Of a stretch of DNA of 64,000 nt, positions 9,424 to 19,732 are shown one piece after another (positions within the stretch are counted from its first letter, which is position 1; each line of letters opens with the position of its first letter). The notes beneath the pieces were generated by a model that was not told the DNA's origin, ran no database searches, and worked only from the letters and a program-made list of their open reading frames with translations. The stretch covers positions 1 to 64,000 of the forward strand of contig JAKCCV010000019.1 in NCBI GenBank assembly GCA_021838785.1, read 5' to 3'. This DNA is from Acidobacteriota bacterium. Its GTDB lineage: Bacteria > Acidobacteriota > Terriglobia > UBA7540. The translations under genes and the position numbers were made by a program.

Positions 9424-10383
9424 ATGCCAACCCGCGAGCAACAACTCGCCATGGTGGAAGAACTCGAAAAACAGATTGCCGAATTGCAAAGCTCAACTCC
9501 TCCATCGGAAGCTGCGCAAGAGGAGATCGAGCGTCTCCGTGAACAGATCGCCAGCCTTCGCAAGGAGGCTCCGGGTTCCGCGCATGACGCTTGGGAACGA
9601 GTGTTACTGGCGCGCCATCCTCAGCGCCCTTACACGCTTGACTTTATCCACATGCTCTGCACTGATTTCACGGAGATCCACGGCGATCGCCGTTTTGCCG
9701 ATGATCCGGCCATGGTCGCGGGCTTGGCTCGGTTTGAGGGGCGGCCCGTCGTGGTCGTCGGACACCAGAAAGGACGGGATACCAAACAGAAATTGCTCCG
9801 CAACTTCGGCATGCCCAACCCGGAGGGCTACCGCAAGGCGCTGCGGGTTATGCAACTGGGAGCCAAGTTTAACCTGCCGATCCTCTCCCTGGTGGATACG
9901 CCCGGCGCCTATCCCGGCATCGGAGCCGAAGAACGCGGTCAAGCCGAAGCCATCGCCCATAATCTTAAGGAAATACCCAGGCTTGCTGTGCCCATCGTCG
10001 TGGTCATTCATGGCGAGGGCGGCAGCGGCGGAGCTTTGGCCATCGCTGTGGGCGATAAGGCTTTGATGCTCGAAAATGCCATCTACTCCGTCATCTCGCC
10101 CGAGAGTTGTTCCTCCATTTTGTGGCGTGATTGGAACCATAAGGAAGAGGCGGCGCGCATCTTGAAATTGACGGCCACAGATTTGCACGGCTTTGGCATT
10201 GTGGATGAAATCGTCCCCGAGCCGCCTGGCGGGGCCCATGCGGATCCAGAACGCGCCGGGGCGTTGCTCCGCTCCGCTATTCGGGAGTCGCTGCGGGTTT
10301 TGGGGTCGCTCTCCACCGCCGAGCTGATGGAGCGTCGCCACGAAAGGCTTCGGCAGCTCGCCACGTTAATCCGCGAGACGTAA
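9424..10383 (+). CDS. accA: Acetyl-CoA carboxylase carboxyltransferase subunit alpha
   Basis: Alpha subunit of the carboxyltransferase that moves CO2 from biotin to acetyl-CoA, giving malonyl-CoA for fatty acid synthesis. The 319 residues match the family. A coiled-coil N-terminus (about 5-50) precedes the crotonase-fold core, with the acyl-CoA/biotin site segments [25 protein letters not shown] and [10 protein letters not shown]. The start has a good GGAGAGG ribosome binding site. accD, the required partner, is not in the window. It lies directly downstream of dnaE. Confidence 0.96.
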   Translation: MPTREQQLAMVEELEKQIAELQSSTPPSEAAQEEIERLREQIASLRKEAPGSAHDAWERVLLARHPQRPYTLDFIHMLCTDFTEIHGDRRFADDPAMVAGLARFEGRPVVVVGHQKGRDTKQKLLRNFGMPNPEGYRKALRVMQLGAKFNLPILSLVDTPGAYPGIGAEERGQAEAIAHNLKEIPRLAVPIVVVIHGEGGSGGALAIAVGDKALMLENAIYSVISPESCSSILWRDWNHKEEAARILKLTATDLHGFGIVDEIVPEPPGGAHADPERAGALLRSAIRESLRVLGSLSTAELMERRHERLRQLATLIRET

Positions 10384-10464
10384 GCGGCCTCGGCTCAGCT
10401 CGGTCCATAGAAGACCAACTGATTCAATGACAACGGTATCGCTGACGCTGGCCCAAGGAGCGCG

Positions 10465-11172
10465 ATGGTAAGCGTCATTATCCCTACTTACAATGAGGCC
10501 TCTTGCCTGGGGCACCTGCTGGCCTGCTTGGCACAGAGTCACGGCGATTTTGAGGTCCTGGTGACCGATGGGGAGAGTACGGATAATACCGCTGGCATTG
10601 TGACCGGCTGGGTTGGACACTTTCCCCATCCCCTGCGCCTCCTCGTGGGTTCGCGTCCGCGCGCTTTGCAATTGAATCGGGCCGCCGAGCGGGCACGGGG
10701 CGATGTCCTGCTGTTTCTTCACGCGGACGTCGACTTGCCGGATCGGGGGCTGCTGAACCTCGAGACGGCGCTCAAAGACTCGGAGGTTGTGGGCGGCAAC
10801 TTTCGGGTCCGTTTCAACGGCACTTCTTCGGCGGACAGACTCTTTTCGACCGTCTATCACCTGCGGCGAAGATTTGGGGTTTACTACGGCGATTCCGGGA
10901 TTTTTGTCCGCCGGAGGACCTTTGAGCAACTGGGCGGGTTTAAGCCCATTCCTATCATGGAAGACTACGAATTTGTGCGTTGTCTGGAACGAGCCGGGAG
11001 GACCACCTGCCTGGAGCCGGAACTCCAAGTTTCCGACCGGCGATGGCGCGAGCAGGGCGTTTGGTCCGCCGTGGCTCGTTGGGTTTGGATCGAAACCCTA
11101 TTTTGCCTCGGCTTTTCTCCCCACCGCTTGGCGCGCTTCTACGGGCCCGTCCGTGAAAATTCTCACGCTTAA
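10465..11172 (+). CDS. Family 2 glycosyltransferase (TIGR04283-like)
   Basis: A 235-residue GT-A fold glycosyltransferase. It opens with the family 2 signature VSVIIPTYNEA; a nucleotide-binding Asp follows in VTDGESTDNT and the DxD-like motif is LHADVDLP (about 90). The later segment PIMEDYEF matches the acceptor-site ED motif. A C-terminal WxxTLF-like helix (VWIETLFCLGFSP) resembles the TIGR04283 group, some members of which sit in arsenosugar clusters. No arsenic genes are nearby, so donor and acceptor remain unknown. It has no clear membrane segment apart from the moderately hydrophobic C-terminus. Confidence 0.85.
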   Translation: MVSVIIPTYNEASCLGHLLACLAQSHGDFEVLVTDGESTDNTAGIVTGWVGHFPHPLRLLVGSRPRALQLNRAAERARGDVLLFLHADVDLPDRGLLNLETALKDSEVVGGNFRVRFNGTSSADRLFSTVYHLRRRFGVYYGDSGIFVRRRTFEQLGGFKPIPIMEDYEFVRCLERAGRTTCLEPELQVSDRRWREQGVWSAVARWVWIETLFCLGFSPHRLARFYGPVRENSHA

Positions 11173-11233
11173 GCCCGAACGAAGTAATATAAACAGGTTA
11201 TAAAAATTTCACATTTGCGTAAGCGTTTTCCTC

Positions 11234-11262
11234 TTGACAAGCTATTTTCCTTATGGTTTCAT
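11234..11262 (+). promoter_or_regulatory. Candidate promoter for the first TonB receptor gene
   Basis: A consensus TTGACA lies at 11234-11239 in an AT-rich patch about 130 bases before the receptor start. The best matching -10 region, around 11257-11263 (TTTCATA), is weak, so only the -35 is convincing. Confidence 0.3.
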
Positions 11263-11371
11263 AGTTCCGCTTAGCTGGAATCTTGCTAGTCTTTCTATTG
11301 AGCGTTGGTCTTCAGGTCGTCAGAGAATCCAAAGAATGCCTCACTATGAAGGCTTGGGGAGGGAACAGAGT

Positions 11372-14300
11372 ATGACGAACAGAGAGACGGTATCGCGCCA
11401 CGCTGGCCTAAGGGCGAGGTGGGCGTTGTTGGGGTTGGTTGCCGTTTTCGCGGCATCCATGGCGTACGCGGCCAGCAGCGGGCGACTCTCCGGAACCGTG
11501 CGCGACCCGTCGGGCGCTGTAATCCCCGGTGCCGCGGTGGTATTGCGAAATGTCGCGACGGGCACTGCGCTGCGCACCACCACGGACGCGAGTGGGTTTT
11601 ACAATTTCAGTTATATTGTTCCGGCAACTTACACCTTGACCGTATCGAGCAAAGGTTTCAAGACCTACGTTCGAACCAACGTTGTGGTGACGCCCGGCGC
11701 GGTGATGTCTGCCGATGCCACCCTTGTCGTGGGCACAACGGTGCAGACAGTCCAGGTGAGGGCTTCTGCGGTCAACCTGATTCCTACTTCCACGGGGTCA
11801 GAGACGCGCACCATCGGTGAAAACGAAATTCAGAATCTCTCGACCGTGGGTAGAAACGCCATGGAACTGCTCACCTTGCTTCCCGGCGTGGTGAGCGGAA
11901 CGGGGATTCCCGGCGTTCCCGGCGGCTTTACGCCGACAACCGGGTCCAGCTTCGATCAGGGCGTGGGCTCGTTCAACGTCAACGGTCTGCGCAATGACCA
12001 AAACATGCTCCGTCTTGATAATGCGGACATCATTGACCCCGGCTCGAACGGTGGCTTTATCATCGAGCCGAACATGGACATGATCAAGGAGTTCTCGGTC
12101 AAGCAGTCGAGCTTCCAAGCCAGCCAAGGCCAGAGCGGTTTAATCATTGAGGCGGTTTCAAAATCAGGTGGCAGCAAGGTGCATGGCGAAGGCTACTGGT
12201 ACGTCCGCAACTCGATCTTTAACGCCAATGACTGGTCCAACAATCAGGCCGGGCTGCCCAAGCCCAACAGCAAGTTTAATTATCCTGGGTTTAATATCGG
12301 AGGGCCGGTTCGCATTCCTGGGACGGACTTCAACAAAAAGAATGACAAAATGTTCTTCTTTGTTGGGGTCGAATGGCAGCGTCAGCTTGCCGATCCGGGA
12401 ACGGAGCTGGCCGTTGTGCCCACGGCGGAGCAGCGGCAAGGCAATTTTAGCGAGCTCCTCAACACCAAGTTTTGCACCACAAATGGCGCCGGCCAGGTGA
12501 CCGGTGGGCGCTATCTGAACCAACCCTGCATCCTTAAAAATCCCACCACCGGGGCGTGGGGCGGAGAGCCCCCGTTGCCGGGAAACATCATCCCGCAGTC
12601 CATGTTGAGTAAAGAAGGGCAGGCCTTTTTGAATGGTAATTTCCCGGAGTTGCCGAATTACGTGGATCCGAACGGCAATTACAACTTCGCCGGTCGGCCG
12701 ATCTATCCGGAGAATCGCAGCGAGGAGACCATTCGGGTTGACTACGACCTCACCCAAAACACCCGCGCCTATGTTCGCTTGGCGCACAACCAGGAACATC
12801 ATTACTATCCCTATGGACTTTGGTCAGGTGAGAACAGCGGTTGGACGTCGAACATCCCTGAGCCCAGCCCGACGCTCGGCATTGATAGCGGTTCTTCAGC
12901 CACATTGAATGTTGTCAGTGTGGTCGATCCGACCCTGACCAACGAGGTTGAATTCAGCGCCAGCGGCCTGTGGTTGCCCAACCACTACGCAAACCCTTCG
13001 AAACTGAGCAGCAGCGCCCTAGGGTTCAATTTCTCGGGATTCAATTGGCTGCAGGGATCTGGAGGTACCGCTGTTTCAAGGACGAATGCGCTACCGCAGA
13101 TTACTGACGGCTATATATATTCTCCAACCAGTGGCGAACCGGCTGCTGGACGTTGGGGTGAGGGCGACATTTACGACGGGGTCTTCGCCGACAAGACTTT
13201 GTTCGAACTGCGGGATAACGTCACCAAGGTTGCCGGGACCCACACCTTCCAATTCGGGACCACCATTGACCGCACCCGCAACGATCAGAACGGCGACGGG
13301 TTCTCAAGCATTCCGGAGGGCGGGGTCGTCACGGCGGCCTGGAGCGAGTTTACCACTGGAAACGAGTTTGGGGATCTCTTGACTCAGAATTTTGCGCAGT
13401 GGGGCCAAGCCACCGCGAACCCGGACGGGCTCTGGCGGTTCTGGAATTTTGAGTGGTACGCTCAGGATTCCTGGAAGGCCACGCGTCGGCTGACCCTGAA
13501 CTACGGGGCGCGCTTCGCTTACATGCCCCCGTGGTCTGAGGCGCGGGGGAACGTGAGCACGTTCGATCCGCACCTGTGGACGGCGGCTAATTCCGGCAGC
13601 GTTCTGGACGGGATTATCACGGCATCGGGCGGCAAGGCGGCGGCAAACTCGCCGTTTATTCCGCCCAGCTTCCGCGGCCAGATCGCCACAGGGTTGCCGA
13701 ATGGCGTGTTTCCCAATCCGGGGATATTCATCCAGCCTCGTCTTGGCTTTGCGTACGACGTCTTCGGGAACGGAAGAACGGTTTTGCGTGGCGGCGGTGG
13801 AATCTACGTAACGCGCGACCAAGGGAATATCGCGTTTTTCGGTGCCGACAACATTCCGTTCGTGTTCTCGTCCACTTCATCCGGACCGAGTGGGGGAGGG
13901 TTCGTGGGCTTCAACCAAGTGCCCACGCTCAACCCATATGGCGCTCTCGGGAATCTTGCTTTGACGGCTGATAACATGTTCGATAATAAAGACCCCGAGA
14001 CCTACGAGTGGAGTTTAACCCTTGACCAGGACATCGGCTTCAAGACCATCATGGACATCGCCTACGTGGCCAACGTGAGCCGGCATTTGACCAACCAAAC
14101 CGACATGAATGCCGTGCCGTTAGGGGCAATGTGGATACCCGGAACGGAGGTGCTGTCCACCGCCAACTCTCAGGGGTTCCGGCACTACCAACCCTTCGGG
14201 AACATATGGCTGACGCAACACACGCAGACTGCCAATTACAACTCTTTACAGGTGACGGCGCGGCGTAATGTGACTCAAGGTCTCACACTACTCGCCTCGT

Positions 14301-15064
14301 ACACGTGGTCGAAAACCTTGGGTTACTCCACGGCGTTTAACGGCCACATTGATCCGTTCAACTCGCGGCTCGACTACGGTCTGCTAGGCTACGACCGGCC
14401 GCAAAACCTGAGCCTGTCGTATATCTACCAGTTGCCGAGCTTGGGGGCCAAGTACTTCCGGGGGAATCGTGTGGCAGGCGGAATTCTGGATAACTGGCAG
14501 ATTTCTGGAATCGCCAACTTCCAGAGCGGCTCCCCACAGCGAGTAGGGGTGAGCAGCATTGGTTGCGTGCCATCGAGCAATCCTCTTTGCGGCGGTGGCT
14601 TTTTTACCGGCGACGGCAGAACCTGGTATGGAACGGACAACAGCGACCGCGGGATTGCCTCGCTGCTCACTTTCAATCCTCAGGACGGCGCTGCTTTCAA
14701 GGGGGTGAATTCGCCGTGGCTGAATGCGGGCGCGGTCTCGCTCCCGACTATCAATCAACTGGGCACCGAAGAAGAGCCGCAAATTTTAGGGCCTGGATCG
14801 AATAACTGGGACATGACCTTGTTCAAGAGCTTCAATCTCGGCGAGGATCGGCGCCTGGAGTTCCGCTGGGCTGCCTTCGATGTCTTCAACCGGGCGCAGC
14901 TCGATAATCCACAGACGGGAGCGACTTTTGACTGGGTTTTGCCGCCCGGCGCTACCAGCTTGAACCAAGGGCACGCCGTGCTGACGAATCCGAACAACTT
15001 CGGATACATTCTTGACAAGCACGGTCACCGCGAAATGGAGTTTGCCATCAAGCTCTTTTTCTAG
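11372..15064 (+). CDS. TonB-dependent receptor, Oar-like, with carboxypeptidase-like N-terminal domain
   Basis: Large outer-membrane protein of about 1230 residues. A signal peptide (about 12-34, ending SMAYAAS) is followed by a carboxypeptidase regulatory-like Ig fold (GRLSGTVRDPSGAVIPGA onward, about 35-115). A plug domain comes next, then a very long beta barrel ending in an aromatic C-terminus (FAIKLFF), as expected for BamA-dependent assembly. Such Oar-like receptors are expanded in Acidobacteria; substrates are mostly unknown, with oligosaccharide or protein export proposed. I chose the ATG at 11372 because GGGAGGG lies just upstream and the signal peptide follows; earlier in-frame codons give a non-conserved 46-residue leader. 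A strong terminator closes the gene. Confidence 0.92.
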   Translation: MTNRETVSRHAGLRARWALLGLVAVFAASMAYAASSGRLSGTVRDPSGAVIPGAAVVLRNVATGTALRTTTDASGFYNFSYIVPATYTLTVSSKGFKTYVRTNVVVTPGAVMSADATLVVGTTVQTVQVRASAVNLIPTSTGSETRTIGENEIQNLSTVGRNAMELLTLLPGVVSGTGIPGVPGGFTPTTGSSFDQGVGSFNVNGLRNDQNMLRLDNADIIDPGSNGGFIIEPNMDMIKEFSVKQSSFQASQGQSGLIIEAVSKSGGSKVHGEGYWYVRNSIFNANDWSNNQAGLPKPNSKFNYPGFNIGGPVRIPGTDFNKKNDKMFFFVGVEWQRQLADPGTELAVVPTAEQRQGNFSELLNTKFCTTNGAGQVTGGRYLNQPCILKNPTTGAWGGEPPLPGNIIPQSMLSKEGQAFLNGNFPELPNYVDPNGNYNFAGRPIYPENRSEETIRVDYDLTQNTRAYVRLAHNQEHHYYPYGLWSGENSGWTSNIPEPSPTLGIDSGSSATLNVVSVVDPTLTNEVEFSASGLWLPNHYANPSKLSSSALGFNFSGFNWLQGSGGTAVSRTNALPQITDGYIYSPTSGEPAAGRWGEGDIYDGVFADKTLFELRDNVTKVAGTHTFQFGTTIDRTRNDQNGDGFSSIPEGGVVTAAWSEFTTGNEFGDLLTQNFAQWGQATANPDGLWRFWNFEWYAQDSWKATRRLTLNYGARFAYMPPWSEARGNVSTFDPHLWTAANSGSVLDGIITASGGKAAANSPFIPPSFRGQIATGLPNGVFPNPGIFIQPRLGFAYDVFGNGRTVLRGGGGIYVTRDQGNIAFFGADNIPFVFSSTSSGPSGGGFVGFNQVPTLNPYGALGNLALTADNMFDNKDPETYEWSLTLDQDIGFKTIMDIAYVANVSRHLTNQTDMNAVPLGAMWIPGTEVLSTANSQGFRHYQPFGNIWLTQHTQTANYNSLQVTARRNVTQGLTLLASYTWSKTLGYSTAFNGHIDPFNSRLDYGLLGYDRPQNLSLSYIYQLPSLGAKYFRGNRVAGGILDNWQISGIANFQSGSPQRVGVSSIGCVPSSNPLCGGGFFTGDGRTWYGTDNSDRGIASLLTFNPQDGAAFKGVNSPWLNAGAVSLPTINQLGTEEEPQILGPGSNNWDMTLFKSFNLGEDRRLEFRWAAFDVFNRAQLDNPQTGATFDWVLPPGATSLNQGHAVLTNPNNFGYILDKHGHREMEFAIKLFF

Positions 15065-15105
15065 GGGCGGTGGCACGCTCGTTGGCATGGATCGAGTGAA
15101 GGCTG

Positions 15106-15137
15106 GGGGCGAGTGAACAACTCGCCCCTTTTTGTTT
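15106..15137 (+). terminator. Rho-independent terminator after the first TonB receptor
   Basis: A perfect 9-bp stem (GGGGCGAGT with ACTCGCCCC, 15106-15114 and 15120-15128) with a 5-base loop, followed by TTTTTGTTTT. It lies 42 bases after the receptor stop and 78 bases before the first TPR gene, so the receptor is largely a separate transcript. Confidence 0.92.
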
Positions 15138-15214
15138 TGGTGTCGTGAAGCAAGCCATGCGCCTTCGTAGAGCGATCTGCGCGGTGCGAGGGCGATTTCG
15201 TGTAAAATAGACCC

Positions 15215-16393
15215 ATGAAAACGTGCCGAAAAGTGGGGTTGGCGGCCTTGGGATTCGTGGTGGTTGTCGGGGCGACGGCCGCGACGCCCAAAGAGCCGGC
15301 GGCTTGTATCCTGGGGGACCAGGCGGTCGCTCAAAAGCAACCGCAATTAGCTATCGTCGAGTACGACAAATGCCTCGCACGGCACGCGCCCACCTTTGAA
15401 GTTTTGTCCAACCTGGGCATTGCTTACGCACAGCTCAAGAAATTTCCGGAGGCCATTCGGAACTACGTGCAGGCGCTGGCTCTGGACCGTGACAGCGCCC
15501 CCGTGCATCTCAACCTCGGGCTGGCCTATCTCAAAACCGGCCATCCTAAGCAAGCCGAGCGGCAATTCGCCCGCGCGCTCATGTCGGACCCGCACGATCC
15601 CAAGGCGCTTGAGCTGTTGGCCTATACCCATTTTCAGTTGGGTGATTTCGCGCTGGCGGCGTATGAGGCGGGCCTTGTTCACAAGGCCATGCCGGAGGAG
15701 CCGTCGGCGGCGTTCTTGCTGGGATCGTCGTACCTTCGCCTCGGGATGTACCATCGCGCCATTCCTCTCATTTACTATTCCGTCTCTCACAGCCAATCTC
15801 CGGATGCTTACTTGGTTCTGGGGGAGGCGTTTCTTGGGGTGAGAGCCTACCGGCAAGCCCTCGAGGTCTTTCAGAAGGCGGTCAGTTTGAATCCCAAGCT
15901 GCCGAACATTTATTCGGATTTGGCGTTGGCCTACGACGGCGTGGGGGAACCGGGCAAAGCCAGCGCGGCGCTCAAGAAGGAGCTTGCCGAAGACCCAAAT
16001 AACTTTGAGGCCAACTACCTCATGGGCCGTACCGACCGCATCAATGACGACGACGCGGACGCGGTGAAGTATCTCGACAAGGCCAACGAGCTTCAACCCG
16101 GTGACGCCGCTGTGGCCTATGAATTCGCCGTGTTGGCCATGCAACATCACCACTACGCCAAGGCGGAATCCATTCTACGGGGCATCTTGCAGAAGTTGCC
16201 GAGTTACACGGACGCTCATGTTCTCTTGGCAGAGGTCTATTTTCGTCTTCACAAGACTCAAGAGGGCCTTAGGGAAAAGGCCATCGTGGCTGCTTTGAAG
16301 CAGGCTCAGCATGACCGCGTGGTGGCTGAGGGGAAAGCGCTGATGAAGCAAGCGGGCCCAAATGGGGCGGCACCTACAGGCCAAGACCCATGA
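15215..16393 (+). CDS. Secreted TPR protein (first of three)
   Basis: A 392-residue tetratricopeptide protein. A hydrophobic signal segment (residues 1-25, with a likely cleavage after ATAAT) is followed by about nine 34-residue TPR units running from about 40 to 370, recognisable by the repeated W/L-G-Y-A-P spacing (for example SNLGIAYAQL and LNLGLAYLKTG). It probably acts in the periplasm or at the membrane as a protein-binding scaffold. Its stop overlaps the next start in an ATGA, so the two are translationally coupled. Clusters of TPR genes beside ASPIC/UnbV genes and Oar-like receptors recur in Acidobacteria, but their job is unknown. Confidence 0.85.
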   Translation: MKTCRKVGLAALGFVVVVGATAATPKEPAACILGDQAVAQKQPQLAIVEYDKCLARHAPTFEVLSNLGIAYAQLKKFPEAIRNYVQALALDRDSAPVHLNLGLAYLKTGHPKQAERQFARALMSDPHDPKALELLAYTHFQLGDFALAAYEAGLVHKAMPEEPSAAFLLGSSYLRLGMYHRAIPLIYYSVSHSQSPDAYLVLGEAFLGVRAYRQALEVFQKAVSLNPKLPNIYSDLALAYDGVGEPGKASAALKKELAEDPNNFEANYLMGRTDRINDDDADAVKYLDKANELQPGDAAVAYEFAVLAMQHHHYAKAESILRGILQKLPSYTDAHVLLAEVYFRLHKTQEGLREKAIVAALKQAQHDRVVAEGKALMKQAGPNGAAPTGQDP

Positions 16394-18354
16394 ACGCCTC
16401 CTGGAGAAGCGATCAGCTCAATCATCGAGAGCGGATGCGTGGGTGGTTGGGCCGAGCGGCGGTGGCCATCGCCGGCGCAATGGTCTATCTCGGCCTGGCA
16501 GCGTGGCTCGCAGCAGCTCTGGCGCCTCCAAGTTCGTCGGTCGCGCCATCGCACGGCGTGGCGTCCAACCGCAATGAAAGTGCGCAATACCGCGCCGCGG
16601 AGAAGCAATACCTTACTCTTCTCCGAACACATCCCCATTCCGCCCGGCTCTGGAGCAACCTGGGAGCGGTTCGAGCCATGATGGGCGAATGCCCGGCGTC
16701 GCTCCGCGACCTGGCGCGAGCCCGCTCGCTCAATCCAAAGCTCATTGCACCGTGGTATTACAGCGGTTATTGTCACCTCGTGCTTCATCATGACCGCTTG
16801 GCTCTGAAGGAGCTGGAACATGCCACTTCGCTCAACCCGAGGGACGCCAACGTGTGGCTTCTGGAGGCCGAGGTGGCCGCCGAGCTGAACCGACCGCGAC
16901 GCTCCTTCCAAGCCGTAGTCCACTCGCTGGCGCTTCAGCCCAATCGGCCCGAGGGCTATTACTTGGCTGGGGAAGATGGCTTAACCCTGGCGAAGCAAGA
17001 ATATTCGCTGGTCATGGCGAACCCCTCGAGCGTGATTGCGCTTCGCCTGCGCGCGGAGCGAAACCTTGGCCAAGGAGTTCCGGCTGCTGCCGCCGCGGAT
17101 TACCGAAAGGCCTTAACGCTTTCGCCGGGCGCGCCCGACCTCTTGTTTGGGCTGGGCAGCGCAGATCTTGCGCAAGGCCTTGGCGCAGAGGCCGAGCAGG
17201 CCTTCCGCCGTTGCCTACTGTTGGTTCCCGATGCGCCGTGGGCACGGCTTCGGCTCGCCCTGGCCCTCATTCCGCAGTCGAAGGATCAACAAGCTGCACA
17301 CGTTTTATCCTCCGTTCAATCCTCGGAGTTGGTATCTCCGTATGAATGGGAAGATTTGATCGCTGGTGAATATCTGTTAGGGCACCCGGACGTGGCCGAG
17401 CAATTGCTGGATGAAGCGGAATCTCGGTTTCCCGATTTTTCCGCTTGGGATCGTTGGATTGAGCGTATTGCGGCTCAGAAAGCCAGGCCCGACGCGCCAG
17501 CGCGGTCTTCCTTCCGATTCCTGCGCTCCTCGAGCATCGCGCTTTCAATCACCTTCTCACTCACCGGGCATGGAGATTTGGAGAGCTTCGTTCATCCTCT
17601 GTTGAGCGGTTCCGGAAATTTTCAGGCTTTTCGCACGGCTTTTTTGGCACGCCAGGATGTCGAGGCCGCGGATTACGTAGCGAGGTCATTGCGCCGCATG
17701 CCTTCCGATCCAGCCGCCGCGTTTGCTTACGGTGAAGTTGTTCACAGGCTCTCCTTGGATTTTTTCCAAGTGCTTGACCTGCGATATCCAACTTCCGAGG
17801 CGGCCATGGTTCTGTCGGCTCAGAACTATTCCGCTGCGGGAAATCAGGCAGAAGCAATTGAAATTTACAAAACGCTTCTTGAGAAATATGGGCCCTCGGC
17901 CGATGTGTTGAGGGGTCTGGCGCGGGTGTACTATAAACAGAACGACTGGAACAAAGCCCTTGCGGTTCTCCTTCGGCTTGCCAAAATAGACCCCCACGAC
18001 GCTAGCATCTTCGTGAATCTGGGGCGCATCTACTCATACCAGCAAAAGTTTGGGGAGGCGGAGTGGAATTTTCGGCAAGCTGTTCGGATTCAACCTGGTG
18101 ACTACGAGGCGCGTCTGGGGCTGGGGGAAATATTGGAGATGGAGGGCGAAGAGCAGAAGGCTGTTCCCGAGTTGGAGGCGGCCATGCGGGTGGACCCCTC
18201 TAATCCAAGGCCGCACTACCTCCTTTCCCAGATCTATGCGAGGCTGGGGGAGAAAGGGCTTGCAGCCAGGGAGATGAAAGAATTTGAGCGGCTTCAACCT
18301 CATACTTCTACCGAATCCGCCCACCCGGGCCATGGCTTGGTCTCGCAGGAGTAA
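16390..18354 (+). CDS. Membrane-anchored TPR protein (second of three)
   Basis: A 654-residue protein with an N-terminal hydrophobic segment at about 19-47 (an uncleaved signal anchor or signal peptide) and two blocks of TPR repeats, at about 60-310 and 440-640. Between them lies a region of about 100 residues with no motif I recognise. The start overlaps the previous stop (ATGA), placing it firmly in the same operon. The C-terminal block, with repeated LGRIYSYQQKFGEAEWNF-like units, has the clearest repeats. No catalytic domain is visible. It is best viewed as a partner or scaffold of the neighbouring exported proteins; any more precise function would be a guess. Confidence 0.82.
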   Translation: MNASWRSDQLNHRERMRGWLGRAAVAIAGAMVYLGLAAWLAAALAPPSSSVAPSHGVASNRNESAQYRAAEKQYLTLLRTHPHSARLWSNLGAVRAMMGECPASLRDLARARSLNPKLIAPWYYSGYCHLVLHHDRLALKELEHATSLNPRDANVWLLEAEVAAELNRPRRSFQAVVHSLALQPNRPEGYYLAGEDGLTLAKQEYSLVMANPSSVIALRLRAERNLGQGVPAAAAADYRKALTLSPGAPDLLFGLGSADLAQGLGAEAEQAFRRCLLLVPDAPWARLRLALALIPQSKDQQAAHVLSSVQSSELVSPYEWEDLIAGEYLLGHPDVAEQLLDEAESRFPDFSAWDRWIERIAAQKARPDAPARSSFRFLRSSSIALSITFSLTGHGDLESFVHPLLSGSGNFQAFRTAFLARQDVEAADYVARSLRRMPSDPAAAFAYGEVVHRLSLDFFQVLDLRYPTSEAAMVLSAQNYSAAGNQAEAIEIYKTLLEKYGPSADVLRGLARVYYKQNDWNKALAVLLRLAKIDPHDASIFVNLGRIYSYQQKFGEAEWNFRQAVRIQPGDYEARLGLGEILEMEGEEQKAVPELEAAMRVDPSNPRPHYLLSQIYARLGEKGLAAREMKEFERLQPHTSTESAHPGHGLVSQE

Positions 18355-19645
18355 ACGCTTGGCTACTTTATGCCACCGCCTTGGCTCCATAGCGGGCGCA
18401 AGGCTACTCGCTTCGGGTTTATGCCTCCTGGTGGCGGCAGCGATATTGGCCACGCCGAGGCCGGCGCTTAGCGTGGCTCAGCATCCGCCGACGAAGGTGG
18501 CCTCGGGCTCGGCGGAGTTTCGGGCGGTGGCCAAACGAGCCTCGCAAGCCCGCCAGGCCAATCAACTCACCCAAGCTATTGTGCTCTATCGGCAAGCCCT
18601 CCACTTGAACCCGCGCTGGGCTGAAGGTTGGTGGTATCTGGGGACACTCTATTACGACACCAATCAATACCCGCAGGGGGTCAGCGCGTTTCGTAGCTTA
18701 GTGGAACTCGACCCCAATTACGGACCGGGCTGGGCGATGCTCGGGCTTTGCGAGTTTGAAACCCATGATTACAAAAATTCCCTCTTCCATCTTCAAACCT
18801 CGCTCGTAAAGGGGCTCGGCGGGAATGTGGAGTTGCTCAACGCTGTAAATTACCATCGGGCCTTGATTGAAAACATGCGGGGCGATTTTGAAGATGCCGA
18901 GAAGACGCTTGCTGTGCTGGTCACCAAGGGGGTCCTTTCTGACGTCGTTCGCTTTGCGATGGGTATGTCGCTGCTGCGAGTCCCCCTCTTGCCCAGTCAA
19001 GTGAACCCCAGCAAGGATGCTCTGATCAATCAAGCGGGCGAGGTAGGCGAACTCATCGCTCTGGAAGATTACGATCAGGCGGAAACGGCCTTCCAGCGGC
19101 TGGTGAAGGATTACCCGACCACACCCTTTGTCCATTACGCGTACGGGTCCCTGCTGGCAGACTTGGCACGCTACGATGAAGCGAAGCAGCAGTTCAAGGA
19201 AGAAATCAAAGTGAACCCGCAAAGCGCAATGGCCTACATGCGGCTCGCATTTGTGGATTTGCGGCTGAACGAACCGAAACGCGCTCTGCCGCTGGCTGAG
19301 AAATCGGCGCAACTCGCGCCGGAATCTTTTATCGCCCACTATTTGCTCGGTCGAGCGCTCTTGGGAGCGGGACAGGTGCAGGAGGCCGTCAAAGAACTTG
19401 AGATCGCTCGGCGCCTGGCCCCCTTCAGCCCCGAGGTCCATTACAGCTTAGCCCAGGCGCTGGCGCGCGACAACCGCCCCAAGGAGGCTGCCCGCGAGCG
19501 GGCTGAATTTGTGCGCCTGAACGCGCTGCTGGAAAAGTCTCGCCAACAGCAGGGCGCCGCCGGACAGTCCTACAGGATGTCGAATTCGCGAGGCAATCTG
19601 AATCTGCATGAGGTGCAGGAATCCGCTCGGAACTCCGCAAACTAA
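18332..19645 (+). CDS. Secreted TPR protein (third of three)
   Basis: About 437 residues. The ATG at 18332 gives a basic N-terminus (WSRRSKR) and a hydrophobic signal segment (about 20-45), followed by TPR repeats over about 60-400 (for example EGWWYLGTLYYDTNQYPQG and VHYSLAQALARDN). An earlier TTG at 18284 is in frame but adds a non-conserved stretch. The gene overlaps the end of the preceding TPR gene by 23 bases, so the three TPR genes form one unit. About 90 bases downstream starts the ASPIC/UnbV protein. All four proteins appear to be exported, which suggests a shared periplasmic or cell-surface process. The molecular role is not known. Confidence 0.82.
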   Translation: MAWSRRSKRLATLCHRLGSIAGARLLASGLCLLVAAAILATPRPALSVAQHPPTKVASGSAEFRAVAKRASQARQANQLTQAIVLYRQALHLNPRWAEGWWYLGTLYYDTNQYPQGVSAFRSLVELDPNYGPGWAMLGLCEFETHDYKNSLFHLQTSLVKGLGGNVELLNAVNYHRALIENMRGDFEDAEKTLAVLVTKGVLSDVVRFAMGMSLLRVPLLPSQVNPSKDALINQAGEVGELIALEDYDQAETAFQRLVKDYPTTPFVHYAYGSLLADLARYDEAKQQFKEEIKVNPQSAMAYMRLAFVDLRLNEPKRALPLAEKSAQLAPESFIAHYLLGRALLGAGQVQEAVKELEIARRLAPFSPEVHYSLAQALARDNRPKEAARERAEFVRLNALLEKSRQQQGAAGQSYRMSNSRGNLNLHEVQESARNSAN

Positions 19646-19732
19646 TTAGCATTGTCAGCGTGCAAATACACGTCAATCGGGTCGGGGAGTGGGTACAGAT
19701 ATTATTTGGGAATCGGGGAGGGTAGGTGAGGA